Source of the DNA: JAGXLC01 sp964585385
Lineage (GTDB): Bacteria > Bacteroidota > Bacteroidia > Bacteroidales > UBA12077
Reading direction: 5' to 3'
DNA length: 64,000 bases
Assembly: GCA_964585385.1 (NCBI GenBank)
Contig: CAZPDP010000005.1
Coordinates: forward strand, 1-64,000
The position numbers and the translations under genes are program-made. The notes under the pieces were generated by a model. It did no database searches, was not told where the DNA came from, and was given only the letters and a program-made list of their open reading frames with translations. This document shows, piece by piece, positions 38,601 through 46,643 of the stretch (its first letter is position 1; every line of letters begins with the position of its first letter).

Positions 38601-40116
38601 CTTTGATCAATTTGACAATTAAGGCGTTTGGTGCAGTGATACCTTCGCTGGATATTTCACCCACCTGGTTTTGATTGCCCCTTGCTGTATATTCAAAAGC
38701 AACGGCCAAAACTTCGTCATTACGAAGGGGAGATTGGAGAGAAATATATCCCAGCTTCCGGTTTACTGTATATTCATTTTCGTTTAATTTGCGGGCATTT
38801 TCCAGCTTGACATAATCCTTACCCGATTGAAAATCATAAGGATTCCATTGCTCAAGGATATTCTTAGTCTGGCTTATATCTCTTATTCCGTCAAATGCAC
38901 CTGAAGTTAATTTGCTATAGAGGTTGTTTGCTTTATTGCCTGGATAATTTCCACTGTAATTGCTAATTATAAATGGGTCAGCGATGGTGTTTTTATCTTT
39001 TTCTTCACCCAGGTCCATGAATGCGATAATGTTCCTTGAGTTTTCAAAGTTGCTTGATTTATTTGTTATCCATACTTCGACCTTTGTTATTTCAATGTTG
39101 GAGGTTACAACAGGCAGATTGCTCAGGGCTTCATTGTAATTCTCTTTGAAATAGTGAGAAAGAAAGAAGTGCCTGTTTTCATCATATTCATCTGCTTTTA
39201 TTTCAAATTCCTGCGTTTTTGCACCTCCCTTTAGCTGGATTACTTTACTCTGGCCCTTTTGCTGAGAAAACACACTTGATACCTCAAGATTCCCAAAACG
39301 CATTTTTGTTTTCAAACCAAATAAACTCTGGCTTCCGGTAATCAAAGAACCCGGAAGAGGTAGCGAAACATTACCCGCTTGTATTTCCTGTAAAATTTCG
39401 TCTTCGTTTCCCTCATATTCGAGTTTTGTCTGGTTTTCAAAGTCAAATGTAGCCTCGGTATCATAGTTGATACCCAGCTTAATCTTATCGCCGATGGATC
39501 CGCTCACGTTCATCTGGATCTTTTCTTCAAAATCGAAAGTGGTGGTTTTTCTAAGTTTTTCGGACAGTTTTGGGTCATCTACCCGGTTGATGTTGACACC
39601 AAAAATTAATTCCGCAGCACCCTGGGGAACAATGTCTATGGTATTGCTTCCAAATATCCGGTTGAAAGCCTCCCCACCCAATTGGAGCTGGGGAATAAGT
39701 CCCTGGTCTCCTGTGGATTCCATACCACTGGCTTTTTGTCGCCAGTAGTCTCGTATCATCTGCTCAAATTTATAATCCCAGTATTGATCGCGGCTTAAAT
39801 AAGCGGGTGACCGGTAATCAAATTCTCCAACTTTTTTTCTGAAGATGTATTCGTCAGTTTCTGGATCATACTCGTATTCAGATTTTATATTCTCCGGGGA
39901 TTGCAGAAAAAGGGGTGAGCTTTTTTCTTTTTCAAATAAGGGAAATTCTTCTTCATCCTCAAATTCAAAGGGCAGATCAATGGTGTCGTTTTTACTTGTA
40001 TCAGGAGGTTGTTGATAGTGTTCAAAAAAAGTATTGTGAGCTTCTGCCTGAAAAGCAAAAGCCCACAATATTAGTGAAAGGAAAGCTTTAAATATTTTTT
40101 GCTTATCTAACTCCAA
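32665..40116 (-). CDS. sprA: SprA, outer-membrane translocon of the type IX secretion system
   Basis: This 2483-residue protein has a signal peptide (about 1-26) and the sequence pattern of SprA/Sov, the giant outer-membrane beta-barrel through which T9SS substrates leave the cell. Repeated short amphipathic strands rich in Asn and aromatic residues run to a final strand NFGFSLRFSLTE. Recognisable segments include EGIAYIDDFEGSETSIDIKN and GEIWLNEFRLSDF. Length is close to the Flavobacterium protein (about 2400). It implies T9SS secretion, and possibly gliding, though the other T9SS genes are not in this window. It follows ruvA by 15 bp. Confidence 0.95.
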   Translation of the reverse strand: MELDKQKIFKAFLSLILWAFAFQAEAHNTFFEHYQQPPDTSKNDTIDLPFEFEDEEEFPLFEKEKSSPLFLQSPENIKSEYEYDPETDEYIFRKKVGEFDYRSPAYLSRDQYWDYKFEQMIRDYWRQKASGMESTGDQGLIPQLQLGGEAFNRIFGSNTIDIVPQGAAELIFGVNINRVDDPKLSEKLRKTTTFDFEEKIQMNVSGSIGDKIKLGINYDTEATFDFENQTKLEYEGNEDEILQEIQAGNVSLPLPGSLITGSQSLFGLKTKMRFGNLEVSSVFSQQKGQSKVIQLKGGAKTQEFEIKADEYDENRHFFLSHYFKENYNEALSNLPVVTSNIEITKVEVWITNKSSNFENSRNIIAFMDLGEEKDKNTIADPFIISNYSGNYPGNKANNLYSKLTSGAFDGIRDISQTKNILEQWNPYDFQSGKDYVKLENARKLNENEYTVNRKLGYISLQSPLRNDEVLAVAFEYTARGNQNQVGEISSEGITAPNALIVKLIKGTSFSPQYPNWELMMKNIYSINAYQVNKEGFRMNILYQDDNTGNNLNYIPAGNVSDKMLLKLMNLDKANSQLDASPDGMFDFIPGITILPNNGRIIFPVLQPFGDHLKKQFDNPSIAEEYVFEELYDSSLTIARQTAEKNKFLLKGEFQSSSSSEIPLNAMNIPEGSVVVTAGGRKLSENVDYTVDYNLGRVKILNEALLQSGTPIQISLESQSTYSMQKKTLIGSHFNYTISEDFNVGATVLNLTERPLTKKVNIGNEPISNTIWGFNGSYRTEAPFITKMVDNIPFIDTKEKSRVTFDGEFAHLVPGHSRAIEKEGIAYIDDFEGSETSIDIKNPSAWVLASTPQGQNNLFPEASRNNDWAYNYNRAKLAWYHIDPLFLRENSPSMPQHIKSNPETRSNHFVREIFEQEIFPNKDNPNDIPASIQVLNLAFYPDEKGPYNYEHTSSGEIGVSKGINEDETLKEPETRWGGIMREITTTDFEESNVEYIEFWLMDPFVYDSARTNSGNLYFNLGSISEDILKDSRKSFENGLPTSEDVDMVDTTTWGRIPLTQSLVNAFDNNPESRQFQDVGLDGLSNTDEYDFLGIQKGLLDSLEKVLAPEVYQRKYGADPEIVDISNDDYHYYRGSDYDAEKLEIIQRYKKYNGLEGNSPTDAQSPEPYPTSGKTLPDGEDINQDNTLAENENYFQYRVSLNPNQMNVGQNYIIDKVTRTVELANGKKSEISWYQFRIPVRNPDNRVGSIRDFKSIRFIRMFLRGFEDSVILRFAKLNLVRGEWRKYSRALNEASENLSSPEYSDGKLKISAVNIEENANKTPVNYVLPPGIDRVTDPTNPQLRQLNEQAIVFKVTDLEDGDARAAFKNVTMDIRQYKKIRLFLHAEALEQEILNDGDLRAFVRLGTDYRDNYYEYEIPLDVTLPGNYSNNSSADRQEVWKNEMVINLDELPRIKLQRNQAINDPGSNITVKTIYSKIQGNQKISVRGNPNLSDVRTIMMGVKNPNQNKNQLSRDDGMAKSGEIWLNEFRLSDFKEKGGWAARGRVSSQLADLGMLNVSGNISTPGFGSIDKKVNERSKERMTQYDISTNIDLGKFFSKELGVKIPMYLGLSENVITPQYNPLNPDIKLEDALDAAETKSDRDSIKNIAQDYTRRKSLNFTNIRFTPQNQTERHFYDISNFAFNYSYNETFARNINTTFNIIKDYNGGLSYTYNTRPQNIRPFSNLGGIFNSPWLRLIKDFNFYYMPSTFTFQTNVQRHYNAFEYRNINNPNFSYEPSFNKDFLWDRNYRLQFDLTRSIKLNYSATNRARIDEPEGMVNKRKAPQKYDNWKDSVMTNVRNLGRTTDFQQKVNATYRLPINKLPLFNWVNISSSYNGTYNWQAGPILADTSDIDLGNTIRNSNTLQLNSQFNLAGLYSKVGFLNKINQKYSGGRSSKTKFESVEYEDDGLTFKKGVPVEITHNLMTENIQAKAYMSNGRELDGEVKVTSKRKITFTATQDASNARIRVQGKIEQKINPLVFVAENMARVLMGVKNISLSWSRTQGTELPGYQPETKYFGLTQTANEFAPGFPFVLGWQNENFAEFAKNNGWITQDPRLSSPFLLTESENLNLRTTIEPITGIQINLTGTRSKSENSREYYVYNDTLGTISNYGFQQQGNFSMSFMAISTAFDKINEDNNFKSLAFEKFKEYRSQISKRLGDKRKNDQGNSYEPGSGDYTEGYGPSSQQVLIPSFLAAYGEYKPGETPLVNFPKIPFPNWSINFNKLNQLDFIKSVAKNINISHTYRATYTMGSFVYNQDFPDLEDTYSFLQDQQGNYISQYDVNSVSINEQFNPLINFDVVWKNNLTSRLQFSKSRRVTLSFANNQITETLSEEYSFSMGYRFENFSLIVDFGGQQQDMENDLNIKANVKLRDNLTILRKLEEEVEDQLTAGQKNVVIGFSADYALSNRFNVRAFFDRNVNEPKISRSYPTANTNFGFSLRFSLTE

Positions 40117-40131
40117 AGACTAAATCTCAGA

Positions 40132-40713
40132 TTATAATTTTGATAATGCTTTTTTTACCAGATCTTCCACTTTCATTACACCTTCCTTGCGGATTAATTC
40201 ATCCAGAACTTTTTCTATTTTTTTCTTGCTAAAACCTAAAGTTACTAAAGCAGAAAACGCTTCATCTTTGATTGTATTGTCTGCTGGGGAAAATATTTCT
40301 TCAGATATTCCTTCCTTACCTAATTTGTCCTTTAGGTCAACAATAATTCTCTGGGCCGATTTAGCCCCAATTCCTTTGATGTTTTTCAATCTATTCACTT
40401 CACCGTTAATGATGGCATTTTTTAATTCATCCGCTGTTAGTGATGAAAGCATCATGCAGGCAGTATTTGCTCCTATTCCGGAAACAGAAAGTAACTGGCG
40501 GAATACTTCTCGTTCACTCTTTTCAGCAAAGCCATAAAGAATAAAGGCATCCTCTCTAACTACTTCGTGTAATAGCAGCTCACAGCTTTTCTTGTCCTGA
40601 AACAGGGAATAGGTATTTAACGATATATTAATAAAAAAGCCGGTATTGTTATTTTCCAAAACAACGTATGCCGGTGTTATTTCCTTTATTTCACCTTTAA
40701 TAAATTCGTACAT
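40132..40713 (-). CDS. ruvA: Holliday junction DNA helicase subunit RuvA
   Basis: This 193-residue protein binds Holliday junctions and loads the RuvB motor. The N-terminal OB fold includes the LLHEVVREDAFILYGF segment. Two helix-hairpin-helix motifs follow (SVSGIGANTACMMLS and NIKGIGAKSAQRIIVDLKDKL). The C-terminal RuvB-binding domain is at about 145-193. The gene lies upstream of sprA with a 15-bp gap and is probably co-transcribed with it. It is divergent from aspA. Confidence 0.97.
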   Translation of the reverse strand: MYEFIKGEIKEITPAYVVLENNNTGFFINISLNTYSLFQDKKSCELLLHEVVREDAFILYGFAEKSEREVFRQLLSVSGIGANTACMMLSSLTADELKNAIINGEVNRLKNIKGIGAKSAQRIIVDLKDKLGKEGISEEIFSPADNTIKDEAFSALVTLGFSKKKIEKVLDELIRKEGVMKVEDLVKKALSKL

Positions 40714-40859
40714 ATTTTCAATTTAGCAGCTAAAATAACATAAAAAATTTCTTATACTGAAAATTATCAGCATAATTTGCTGGTTCGGTTCAATACTTCA
40801 ATGGGCTTATTATTAGTATCCCAAAATACTTTGCTAAACGGTGAAATATTTTTAGACTG

Positions 40860-40888
40860 TTTGTTTAATCAAATTGTTATTACCTTTG
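40860..40888 (+). promoter_or_regulatory. Promoter of aspA-hydF
   Basis: TTTG (40860-40863), 17 bases, TACCTTTG (40881-40888). It ends 24 bases before the ATG at 40913 and overlaps the upstream in-frame TTG extension, which supports the later start. Confidence 0.62.
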
Positions 40889-40912
40889 AAAAATATCAAA
40901 AGCCGGATTTTT

Positions 40913-42358
40913 ATGAGACATGAAAAAGATATTATTGGTGAACTGGAAATTCCTGATGGTGCTCTTTATGGCATACATGCAAAGAGAGCCTGTCAGAATT
41001 TTCCGGATAATACTGCTTTTCATAAGGAATGGTATACCTCCACAGCTCTTGTTAAGCTGGCATGTTACGAGACCTATAATAAATTTGCAACTGCTGCAGA
41101 AAAAAAATATGGGAAGAATAAAATTCCAGTGAAATTACTGCCAAAAGACATTGTCAATACAATGATGAAATGCGCTGCGGAAATGAGTCGGGGTGAACAT
41201 TTTGAGCATTTTATAGTACCAGCCGTTCAGGGTGGGGCTGGAACAAGTATAAATATGAATGTAAATGAAATTATTGCCAACCGAACCCTTCAATTACTTG
41301 GAGAAAAGGCAGGAAACTATCACATAGTTGATCCGATCGAACATGCCAATGTTTTTCAGTCAACCAATGATGTGATTCCTACCGCCCTTAAGGTTGCTGT
41401 GATGAAACTACTGGATAAGCTCGAAGATTCTGTAAACCAGCTAAGAAATCAGGTAGAAAAGGTTGAAACGAAACACAGGAATGATTTGAGAATTGGCTAC
41501 ACTCAAATGCAGGAAGCAGTACCCTCTTCGTTTGGGAAACTTTTTAGTTCCTATAACGAAGCTTTATCAAGAGACTGGTGGCGAATTTCAAAATGTTTTG
41601 AACGCATAAAAGTGGTGAATCTGGGCGGGAGTGCTATTGGAACAGGTATAACAGTCCCTACTTACTTTATTATGGAGGTTGTACCCACTCTCCAGCGTTT
41701 GACGGGCCTGCCTGTTACACGAAGTGAAAACCTTACAGATCCCACGAGTAATCTTGATTCTTTTGTGGAAGTTCATGCTATCTTAAAATCGCATGCAATT
41801 AATCTTGAAAAGATGTTGGCTGATTTACGATTATTAAGTTCAGATCTTATCGGTTATAAGGAGATCGAAATTCCGCAAAAACAAGTAGGCAGCTCAATTA
41901 TGCCAGGGAAGGTCAATCCTGTAATTTCGGAATTTGTCATATCTGCCATGCATAAAATTTACAGCAATGATTCCCTCATTTCCAGCCTGAGCGGACAGGG
42001 AAATCTGGAGCTGAATGCCTATACTCCCACTATTGGTCACGCCATGCTAGAAAGCCTGAAGTTATTGATTGCAGCTAATCAAACCATAAAGGATAACCTG
42101 GTTGAAGGCCTGACCGTGCATCCAAAAGTAGCATTAGAACGGCTATTTAACAGTCCTTCCATATCAACAGCATTATCTCCATATATTGGTTATAACAGAG
42201 CTTCCGAGCTGGCCTATTTTATGAAGAAAGAAAAGAAAGATATCTTTGAAGCCAACAGGCAGTTAGATTTTATTGATGAGAAAAAGCTTGAAGATATATT
42301 AACCCCGGCTAAGCTTTTAAAGTTGGGTTATCAACTAGGCGATTTAACCGATGAGTAA
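40913..42358 (+). CDS. aspA: Aspartate ammonia-lyase (hydrogenase-maturation-associated type)
   Basis: This 481-residue member of the fumarase/aspartase superfamily would convert aspartate to fumarate and ammonia. The superfamily signature is VGSSIMPGKVNPV, and the conserved segments VNEIIANR and HANVFQSTNDVIPTA are present. ATG 40913 is preferred over TTG 40874, which would cross the promoter. An aspartase gene beside hydE/hydG/hydF is a pattern I recall in Bacteroidota and Firmicutes, and here hydF follows by 48 bp. The released ammonia may feed the dithiomethylamine ligand of the H-cluster. Confidence 0.9.
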   Translation: MRHEKDIIGELEIPDGALYGIHAKRACQNFPDNTAFHKEWYTSTALVKLACYETYNKFATAAEKKYGKNKIPVKLLPKDIVNTMMKCAAEMSRGEHFEHFIVPAVQGGAGTSINMNVNEIIANRTLQLLGEKAGNYHIVDPIEHANVFQSTNDVIPTALKVAVMKLLDKLEDSVNQLRNQVEKVETKHRNDLRIGYTQMQEAVPSSFGKLFSSYNEALSRDWWRISKCFERIKVVNLGGSAIGTGITVPTYFIMEVVPTLQRLTGLPVTRSENLTDPTSNLDSFVEVHAILKSHAINLEKMLADLRLLSSDLIGYKEIEIPQKQVGSSIMPGKVNPVISEFVISAMHKIYSNDSLISSLSGQGNLELNAYTPTIGHAMLESLKLLIAANQTIKDNLVEGLTVHPKVALERLFNSPSISTALSPYIGYNRASELAYFMKKEKKDIFEANRQLDFIDEKKLEDILTPAKLLKLGYQLGDLTDE

Positions 42359-42406
42359 AATAAGAAGAAAGAGGAAATTACGTTGATAGAATTAAATTAT
42401 TGAGCT

Positions 42407-43636
42407 ATGTCAAAAGGAAGAGAATCAAAACCCCATATCGGAATTTACGGAAGAAGGAATAACGGTAAGAGCTCGCTGATAAACAGGCTTGCGGAGCAAG
42501 ATATTGCTATTGTATCTGATTACGCGGGCACAACGACGGATCCTGTAAAGAAATCATTTGAAATAACCGGGTTTGGCCCTGTGATATTGGTAGATACCGC
42601 TGGAATTGATGACACCGGAGATTTGGGTGAGAAAAGGATAGCGCGTACAAAAAAGTCAATTAAGACAATTGATTTGGGAATTCTGGTAATAACAAATAAC
42701 AATCTTGGTCCATTTGAGGAGAATATAATCGAAGAGTTTGAAAAATCCTCGACACCGTTTTTCATTATTCATAACAAATCCGATCTAAAACCTTTAAAAT
42801 CGGGTTTTAAAAAACAAATTGAAGAAGGTTATTCGGTTAATATATTGGATTTTAGTACTGTTAATGCACATTCAACTGATGATATTATTGAAACTATTAA
42901 AAAAACTATCCCGGAATCAGCCTATAAAACACTCTCCTTAATTGGAGATCTTATTAATTATGGGGATATTGTATTGTTGATTACCCCTATCGACATAGAA
43001 GCCCCGGCAGGGCGACTTATACTCCCCCAGGTACAAGCTATACGAGATATCCTTGATAACGATGCAGTAAGTATCGTGTTGAAGGAAAGGGAGGTGGATG
43101 TTTTTCTGAAGCAGACAGGCATTAAGCCAAAACTGGCAATTACCGATAGTCAGATATTCACCAAAGCCGATGCTTCCATTCCCAGGGATATACCCCTAAC
43201 CAGCTTTAGTATTGTACTTGCCCGCTACAAAGGAGATTTTGAAAATTATCTTAATGGCACACCTGAAATTTCGAAACTAAAAGACGGGGATCGCGTTCTT
43301 CTTCTTGAATCCTGCACCCATCATGTTTCATGCGATGACATCGGCAGGGTGAAGATTCCCCGGTGGATTTCCAATTTTACGGGAAAAAATCTGAACTATG
43401 AAGTTGTGGCCGGCCTGAATGATTTACCGCGAGATATAACAGAGTATGCTTTAGTTATTCAGTGCGGGGGATGCATGATAACACGAAAACAATTGGTTAA
43501 TCGAATCAAACCAGCTATTGAGGCTGGAGTTCCGGTTACTAACTATGGTATGGCAATTGCTTATGTTCAGGGAATATACAATAGAGCCATTGCGCCTTTT
43601 ACTCACCAGGAAAAAGAAGCTTTAGACTATCTTTAG
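42407..43636 (+). CDS. hydF: [FeFe]-hydrogenase H-cluster maturation GTPase HydF
   Basis: This 409-residue GTPase assembles and delivers the diiron subcluster of [FeFe]-hydrogenase. The P-loop GRRNNGKSS is at 15-23, with DTAGIDD as G3 and NKSD as G4. The C-terminal cluster motif CxHx(46-53)CxxC is complete: C303, H305, then C353 and C356 in QCGGCM. The partners HydE and HydG and a hydrogenase are not in this window, so they must be elsewhere or lost. The stop is 2 bp from that of the convergent lipoprotein gene. Confidence 0.96.
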   Translation: MSKGRESKPHIGIYGRRNNGKSSLINRLAEQDIAIVSDYAGTTTDPVKKSFEITGFGPVILVDTAGIDDTGDLGEKRIARTKKSIKTIDLGILVITNNNLGPFEENIIEEFEKSSTPFFIIHNKSDLKPLKSGFKKQIEEGYSVNILDFSTVNAHSTDDIIETIKKTIPESAYKTLSLIGDLINYGDIVLLITPIDIEAPAGRLILPQVQAIRDILDNDAVSIVLKEREVDVFLKQTGIKPKLAITDSQIFTKADASIPRDIPLTSFSIVLARYKGDFENYLNGTPEISKLKDGDRVLLLESCTHHVSCDDIGRVKIPRWISNFTGKNLNYEVVAGLNDLPRDITEYALVIQCGGCMITRKQLVNRIKPAIEAGVPVTNYGMAIAYVQGIYNRAIAPFTHQEKEALDYL

Positions 43637-43638
43637 TT

Positions 43639-45537
43639 TTAAAAGTCAAGTTTGATAACTGAATACTTAGCATAATTGTCTTCTAACTGTGTTATTCCGT
43701 ATTGCCCTGTGGGTGTGAGTATGAAAAGCATTTCAGGTTTAGAATTTGAAGGGTTCACTATTTCTTTTTGGCCATTTGTTATATCATAATAAACCAACTC
43801 TTTGTTTTTATTGATATACGTGAGGTATTTCCCATCCGGGCTCCAGCTTATCTGATACAAAGGCTGGGCTATATCGTTAATTTTTTTATAGATTTTACCA
43901 TTTACAAAGGTAACAATACGATGGTCCAGGAGCAGAGCTATATATTTAGGATTGGGTGAAGCTTTCATATCTCTGGGAATTCCGGTATCTTCAACCATGA
44001 CAGTTCTTAGCAGTTTTTCTTTGAAAGGATCCCAGATTTTCAAAGAACCTGAACTGTGGTCAAAAGAGAGTACAAACTTTTCTCCTTCCTTTTCTCCAGA
44101 TTCCATAACGCTTAATTTTGATGGATTAATAGCGCCCTGCACCAATTCTTTATCTGAGAGTTGAAATGTTTTTCCCATTCTAAGCTCATTATTTATAAGT
44201 TTACCAAAACTAAGCTCATGGTTTGTGAAACTTATGGCAAAAGTATTATTATCGACCCATACAAAATCTGAGGGCTGAGCCTTAAATAATTTCTCAGCAA
44301 TTAAATCCTTTTCCTTTATATCAAATATTCTTACAATACCCTTGTGGTTACTATTGCTCATCTGAGCAGTAAAAGATATTTTTTTTCCATCAGAACTCCA
44401 TCTGAGAAAAACTCCAAAAACGGAAACTTCAGGGATTAAAATTTCCATGTTCTTTTTCTTGGATTGGATATCAAATATTTGAATGGATTGTTTATTGTTG
44501 CTACTTGAATAAATAGCCATTTTGTTTTCCCTCAGCGCTTCTGAAAAATGCGAGGTATGAATATCCCAGTGAGATTGATAACTTTTTGGTTTACCGATAA
44601 AAACTTTCGGTTTAGGAGATTTGGGTTTTTCGGGGATTTTAAGTTCAGGAATTTTATTTTTGATTGAAGAAATTTCTTCTTTATAATTAAAATAGTCTTT
44701 AGGTGAAGGACTGAAAAGGCCGGTTCTGAATTCTGCTGAATACATAGCTCCTTCCGGGTAGGCTGCTTTAAATAGTTTGGGATTCTCCAGGCTGAATTTA
44801 CGGAGGTCTTTTTCTTTAATAAGTTTACGAAGTTTGTCTTCATCTTCTATTAATTTCTCATATTCAGCAAATATTTCTTCTCCGTTAAGGGTTTGAATTA
44901 CTGTAAAATCATTTTCTTTTTCCAGGTTTTTGTAAGATTTAATTTTATAGGGCAGATGATAAATAGCTTCGAGATGAAAGCCGCTTAGCATCATATTCAT
45001 CATCATTTTTGATTGCCTGAATTGAGTTTGAATTTTTTCAATTGTTTCTCCTGCATTTTGTTCCTTTATTTCCATTTCCGGCATTTGCTTGTCTGTTTCG
45101 TAGTCATCGGCCAGGTTTTCACCCCCAACCCATTCAATTTTGTTTTCTGAAAATTTACTAATAGGGAGAGTAGGAATATCCCCAAGATTAATTTTTTTCA
45201 CATCCGGGAAATAGGCAACAGCATTAAAGTTTAACATTCCATCAGCATCCATGTAATAGTTTACGTTTTTCCATGCTTCAATGCCTTCTGAATTATTTAT
45301 TAACTGCTGAACTTTTTTAATCATTTTAACACTGTCTTCATAGGTAACCTCACTTTCTTTATTACCGCTGCTCATGCCAAATTTCATTTCAAGGGGCATA
45401 CGGGTTGCAACCTTTACCTTCCCGGTTCCGTCTTTATTAATAAAGTATTCTTGTTCAGTTGTTATGCATGAGCTAAAAAGGAAAACTACTGGTAGAGAAA
45501 AAGTTAATAACTTTAGAATAATATTTTTTGTTTTCAT
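43639..45537 (-). CDS. Large lipoprotein with C-terminal beta-propeller
   Basis: This 632-residue protein of unknown function has a lipoprotein signal ending at C24 (LFSSC). The N-terminal domain (about 25-220) starts EQEYFINKDGTGKVKVATRM and vaguely recalls LppM-like lipoproteins. A charged Pro/Lys linker (about 300-320, PEKPKSPKPKV) follows. The C-terminal half (about 325-632) has repeated blades with LRWSSDGKKISFTA, LKIWDPF and ISWSPDGKYLTYINK, typical of WD40/TolB-like propellers. It is alone on its strand, convergent with hydF and divergent from a methyltransferase gene. A scaffolding or sensing role in the envelope is possible, but nothing here shows it. Confidence 0.7.
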   Translation of the reverse strand: MKTKNIILKLLTFSLPVVFLFSSCITTEQEYFINKDGTGKVKVATRMPLEMKFGMSSGNKESEVTYEDSVKMIKKVQQLINNSEGIEAWKNVNYYMDADGMLNFNAVAYFPDVKKINLGDIPTLPISKFSENKIEWVGGENLADDYETDKQMPEMEIKEQNAGETIEKIQTQFRQSKMMMNMMLSGFHLEAIYHLPYKIKSYKNLEKENDFTVIQTLNGEEIFAEYEKLIEDEDKLRKLIKEKDLRKFSLENPKLFKAAYPEGAMYSAEFRTGLFSPSPKDYFNYKEEISSIKNKIPELKIPEKPKSPKPKVFIGKPKSYQSHWDIHTSHFSEALRENKMAIYSSSNNKQSIQIFDIQSKKKNMEILIPEVSVFGVFLRWSSDGKKISFTAQMSNSNHKGIVRIFDIKEKDLIAEKLFKAQPSDFVWVDNNTFAISFTNHELSFGKLINNELRMGKTFQLSDKELVQGAINPSKLSVMESGEKEGEKFVLSFDHSSGSLKIWDPFKEKLLRTVMVEDTGIPRDMKASPNPKYIALLLDHRIVTFVNGKIYKKINDIAQPLYQISWSPDGKYLTYINKNKELVYYDITNGQKEIVNPSNSKPEMLFILTPTGQYGITQLEDNYAKYSVIKLDF

Positions 45538-45632
45538 GGCGATTTATTTTAATATGTAAGCAAAAATTGAACAATGATTGGTATTCAATGTTCACAATAT
45601 TAAATCCCGGTATGAAGTAAATTTTGATTGTT

Positions 45633-46229
45633 ATGCAGGAATTTTGGGACCAAAGGTTTGATACAAAGGATTATGTTTACGGTAAAAGCCCGGATAGCTT
45701 TTTCAGAGAATTTATAGATGGAAGTTCTCCGGGGTCTCTCTTATTGCCTGCAGATGGAGAAGGAAGAAACAGTGTATATGCAGCTTTGAAAGGTTGGGAT
45801 GTGGTAGCCTTTGATTTTAGTCAACAAGCCAGAAATAAAGCTAAAGAACTTGCTTCTGAGTACAATGTAGAGATAGATTACAGCATTTCCTCCATAGAAA
45901 ATTATAGCACCGACAAAAAGTTTGATCTCATAGCTATAATTTTTTTGCACTTACCACCCTCTGTACGCAGAGATATGCACAGAAAGCTTATAAAGTATCT
46001 GAAACCTGGAGGATATTTTCTTATAGAGGCTTTCTCCAAAAAACAATGGAATTATAACACAGGTGGTCCCCGAAATATAGATTTACTTTATGATGGACAG
46101 GAACTGATTGAAGATTTGCAATCAATGGATATCACCTATTATAAAGAAATACAGAAAGAACTGGACGAAGGATACTATCATCAAGGTGTCTCCGAAGTAA
46201 TTCAGTTGATTGCCCGCCGTTTAAACTAA
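45633..46229 (+). CDS. SAM-dependent methyltransferase (TehB/type 11-like)
   Basis: This 198-residue class I methyltransferase has a cofactor loop LLLPADGEGRNSVYAA, an acidic strand end (VVAFDFS) and LIAIIFLHLPP in the motif IV region. The start MQEFWDQRFDTKDYVYG is close to the TehB/UbiE-like small methyltransferases. The ATG at 45633 is preferred over the in-frame TTG at 45624. The substrate is unknown. Repeat copy C lies downstream before the sco gene. Confidence 0.85.
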   Translation: MQEFWDQRFDTKDYVYGKSPDSFFREFIDGSSPGSLLLPADGEGRNSVYAALKGWDVVAFDFSQQARNKAKELASEYNVEIDYSISSIENYSTDKKFDLIAIIFLHLPPSVRRDMHRKLIKYLKPGGYFLIEAFSKKQWNYNTGGPRNIDLLYDGQELIEDLQSMDITYYKEIQKELDEGYYHQGVSEVIQLIARRLN

Positions 46230-46340
46230 AGGTTTTTATTTTCTCACAGACATGATATGTATTTTATTAGATTATTTAGACTGAGTCTTTTTTTTTAAAG
46301 TGGTCAAAATTATATGATGTTTTTTCTTTACTTAGTATCA

Positions 46341-46494
46341 TGTTAACCCCGACTTAGATAGCCTGTCCTGAACTTAATTCGGGAAACTTAAATTTTTTCA
46401 AAAAATTTAAGTTTCCCGAAACGTAGTGAGCTCATCGAAGGTAATCTTAGTCGCTGTCGGGAGACAGGAAAAATTTGTGAATTATTCGGGCTAA
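46341..46494 (+). repeat. Intergenic hairpin repeat, copy C
   Basis: This fills the middle of the 414-bp gap between the methyltransferase and sco, which otherwise holds only the sco promoter. The outer arms CGACTTAGA (46350-46358) and TCTTAGTCG (46445-46453) match those of copy A. Inside is a perfect 21-base inverted repeat (46378-46398, 46400-46420) with a one-base loop. The small hairpin is CTGTC-GGGA-GACAG, and the 3' end is AATTATTCGGGCTAA. The inner block differs from copy A, so it may be a separate palindrome inserted into the element. Confidence 0.75.
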
Positions 46495-46553
46495 ATCAAT
46501 CAGAGAATCTTCCTGGTGTTTTATTAGCCTTTTAGTTAGGAAATAAGGAGGGT

Positions 46554-46584
46554 TTTGCAATATTGGTTGTTTTCTTTACCTTTG
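46554..46584 (+). promoter_or_regulatory. Promoter of the sco-caa3 operon
   Basis: TTTG (46554-46557), 19 bases, TACCTTTG (46577-46584), about 60 bases before the sco ATG. Both boxes match the Bacteroidota consensus. Confidence 0.6.
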
Positions 46585-46643
46585 TTAATATGGCATTTTT
46601 TTTGGAATTTTATATTTTGACTCAACAAATAATCTAATTCATT

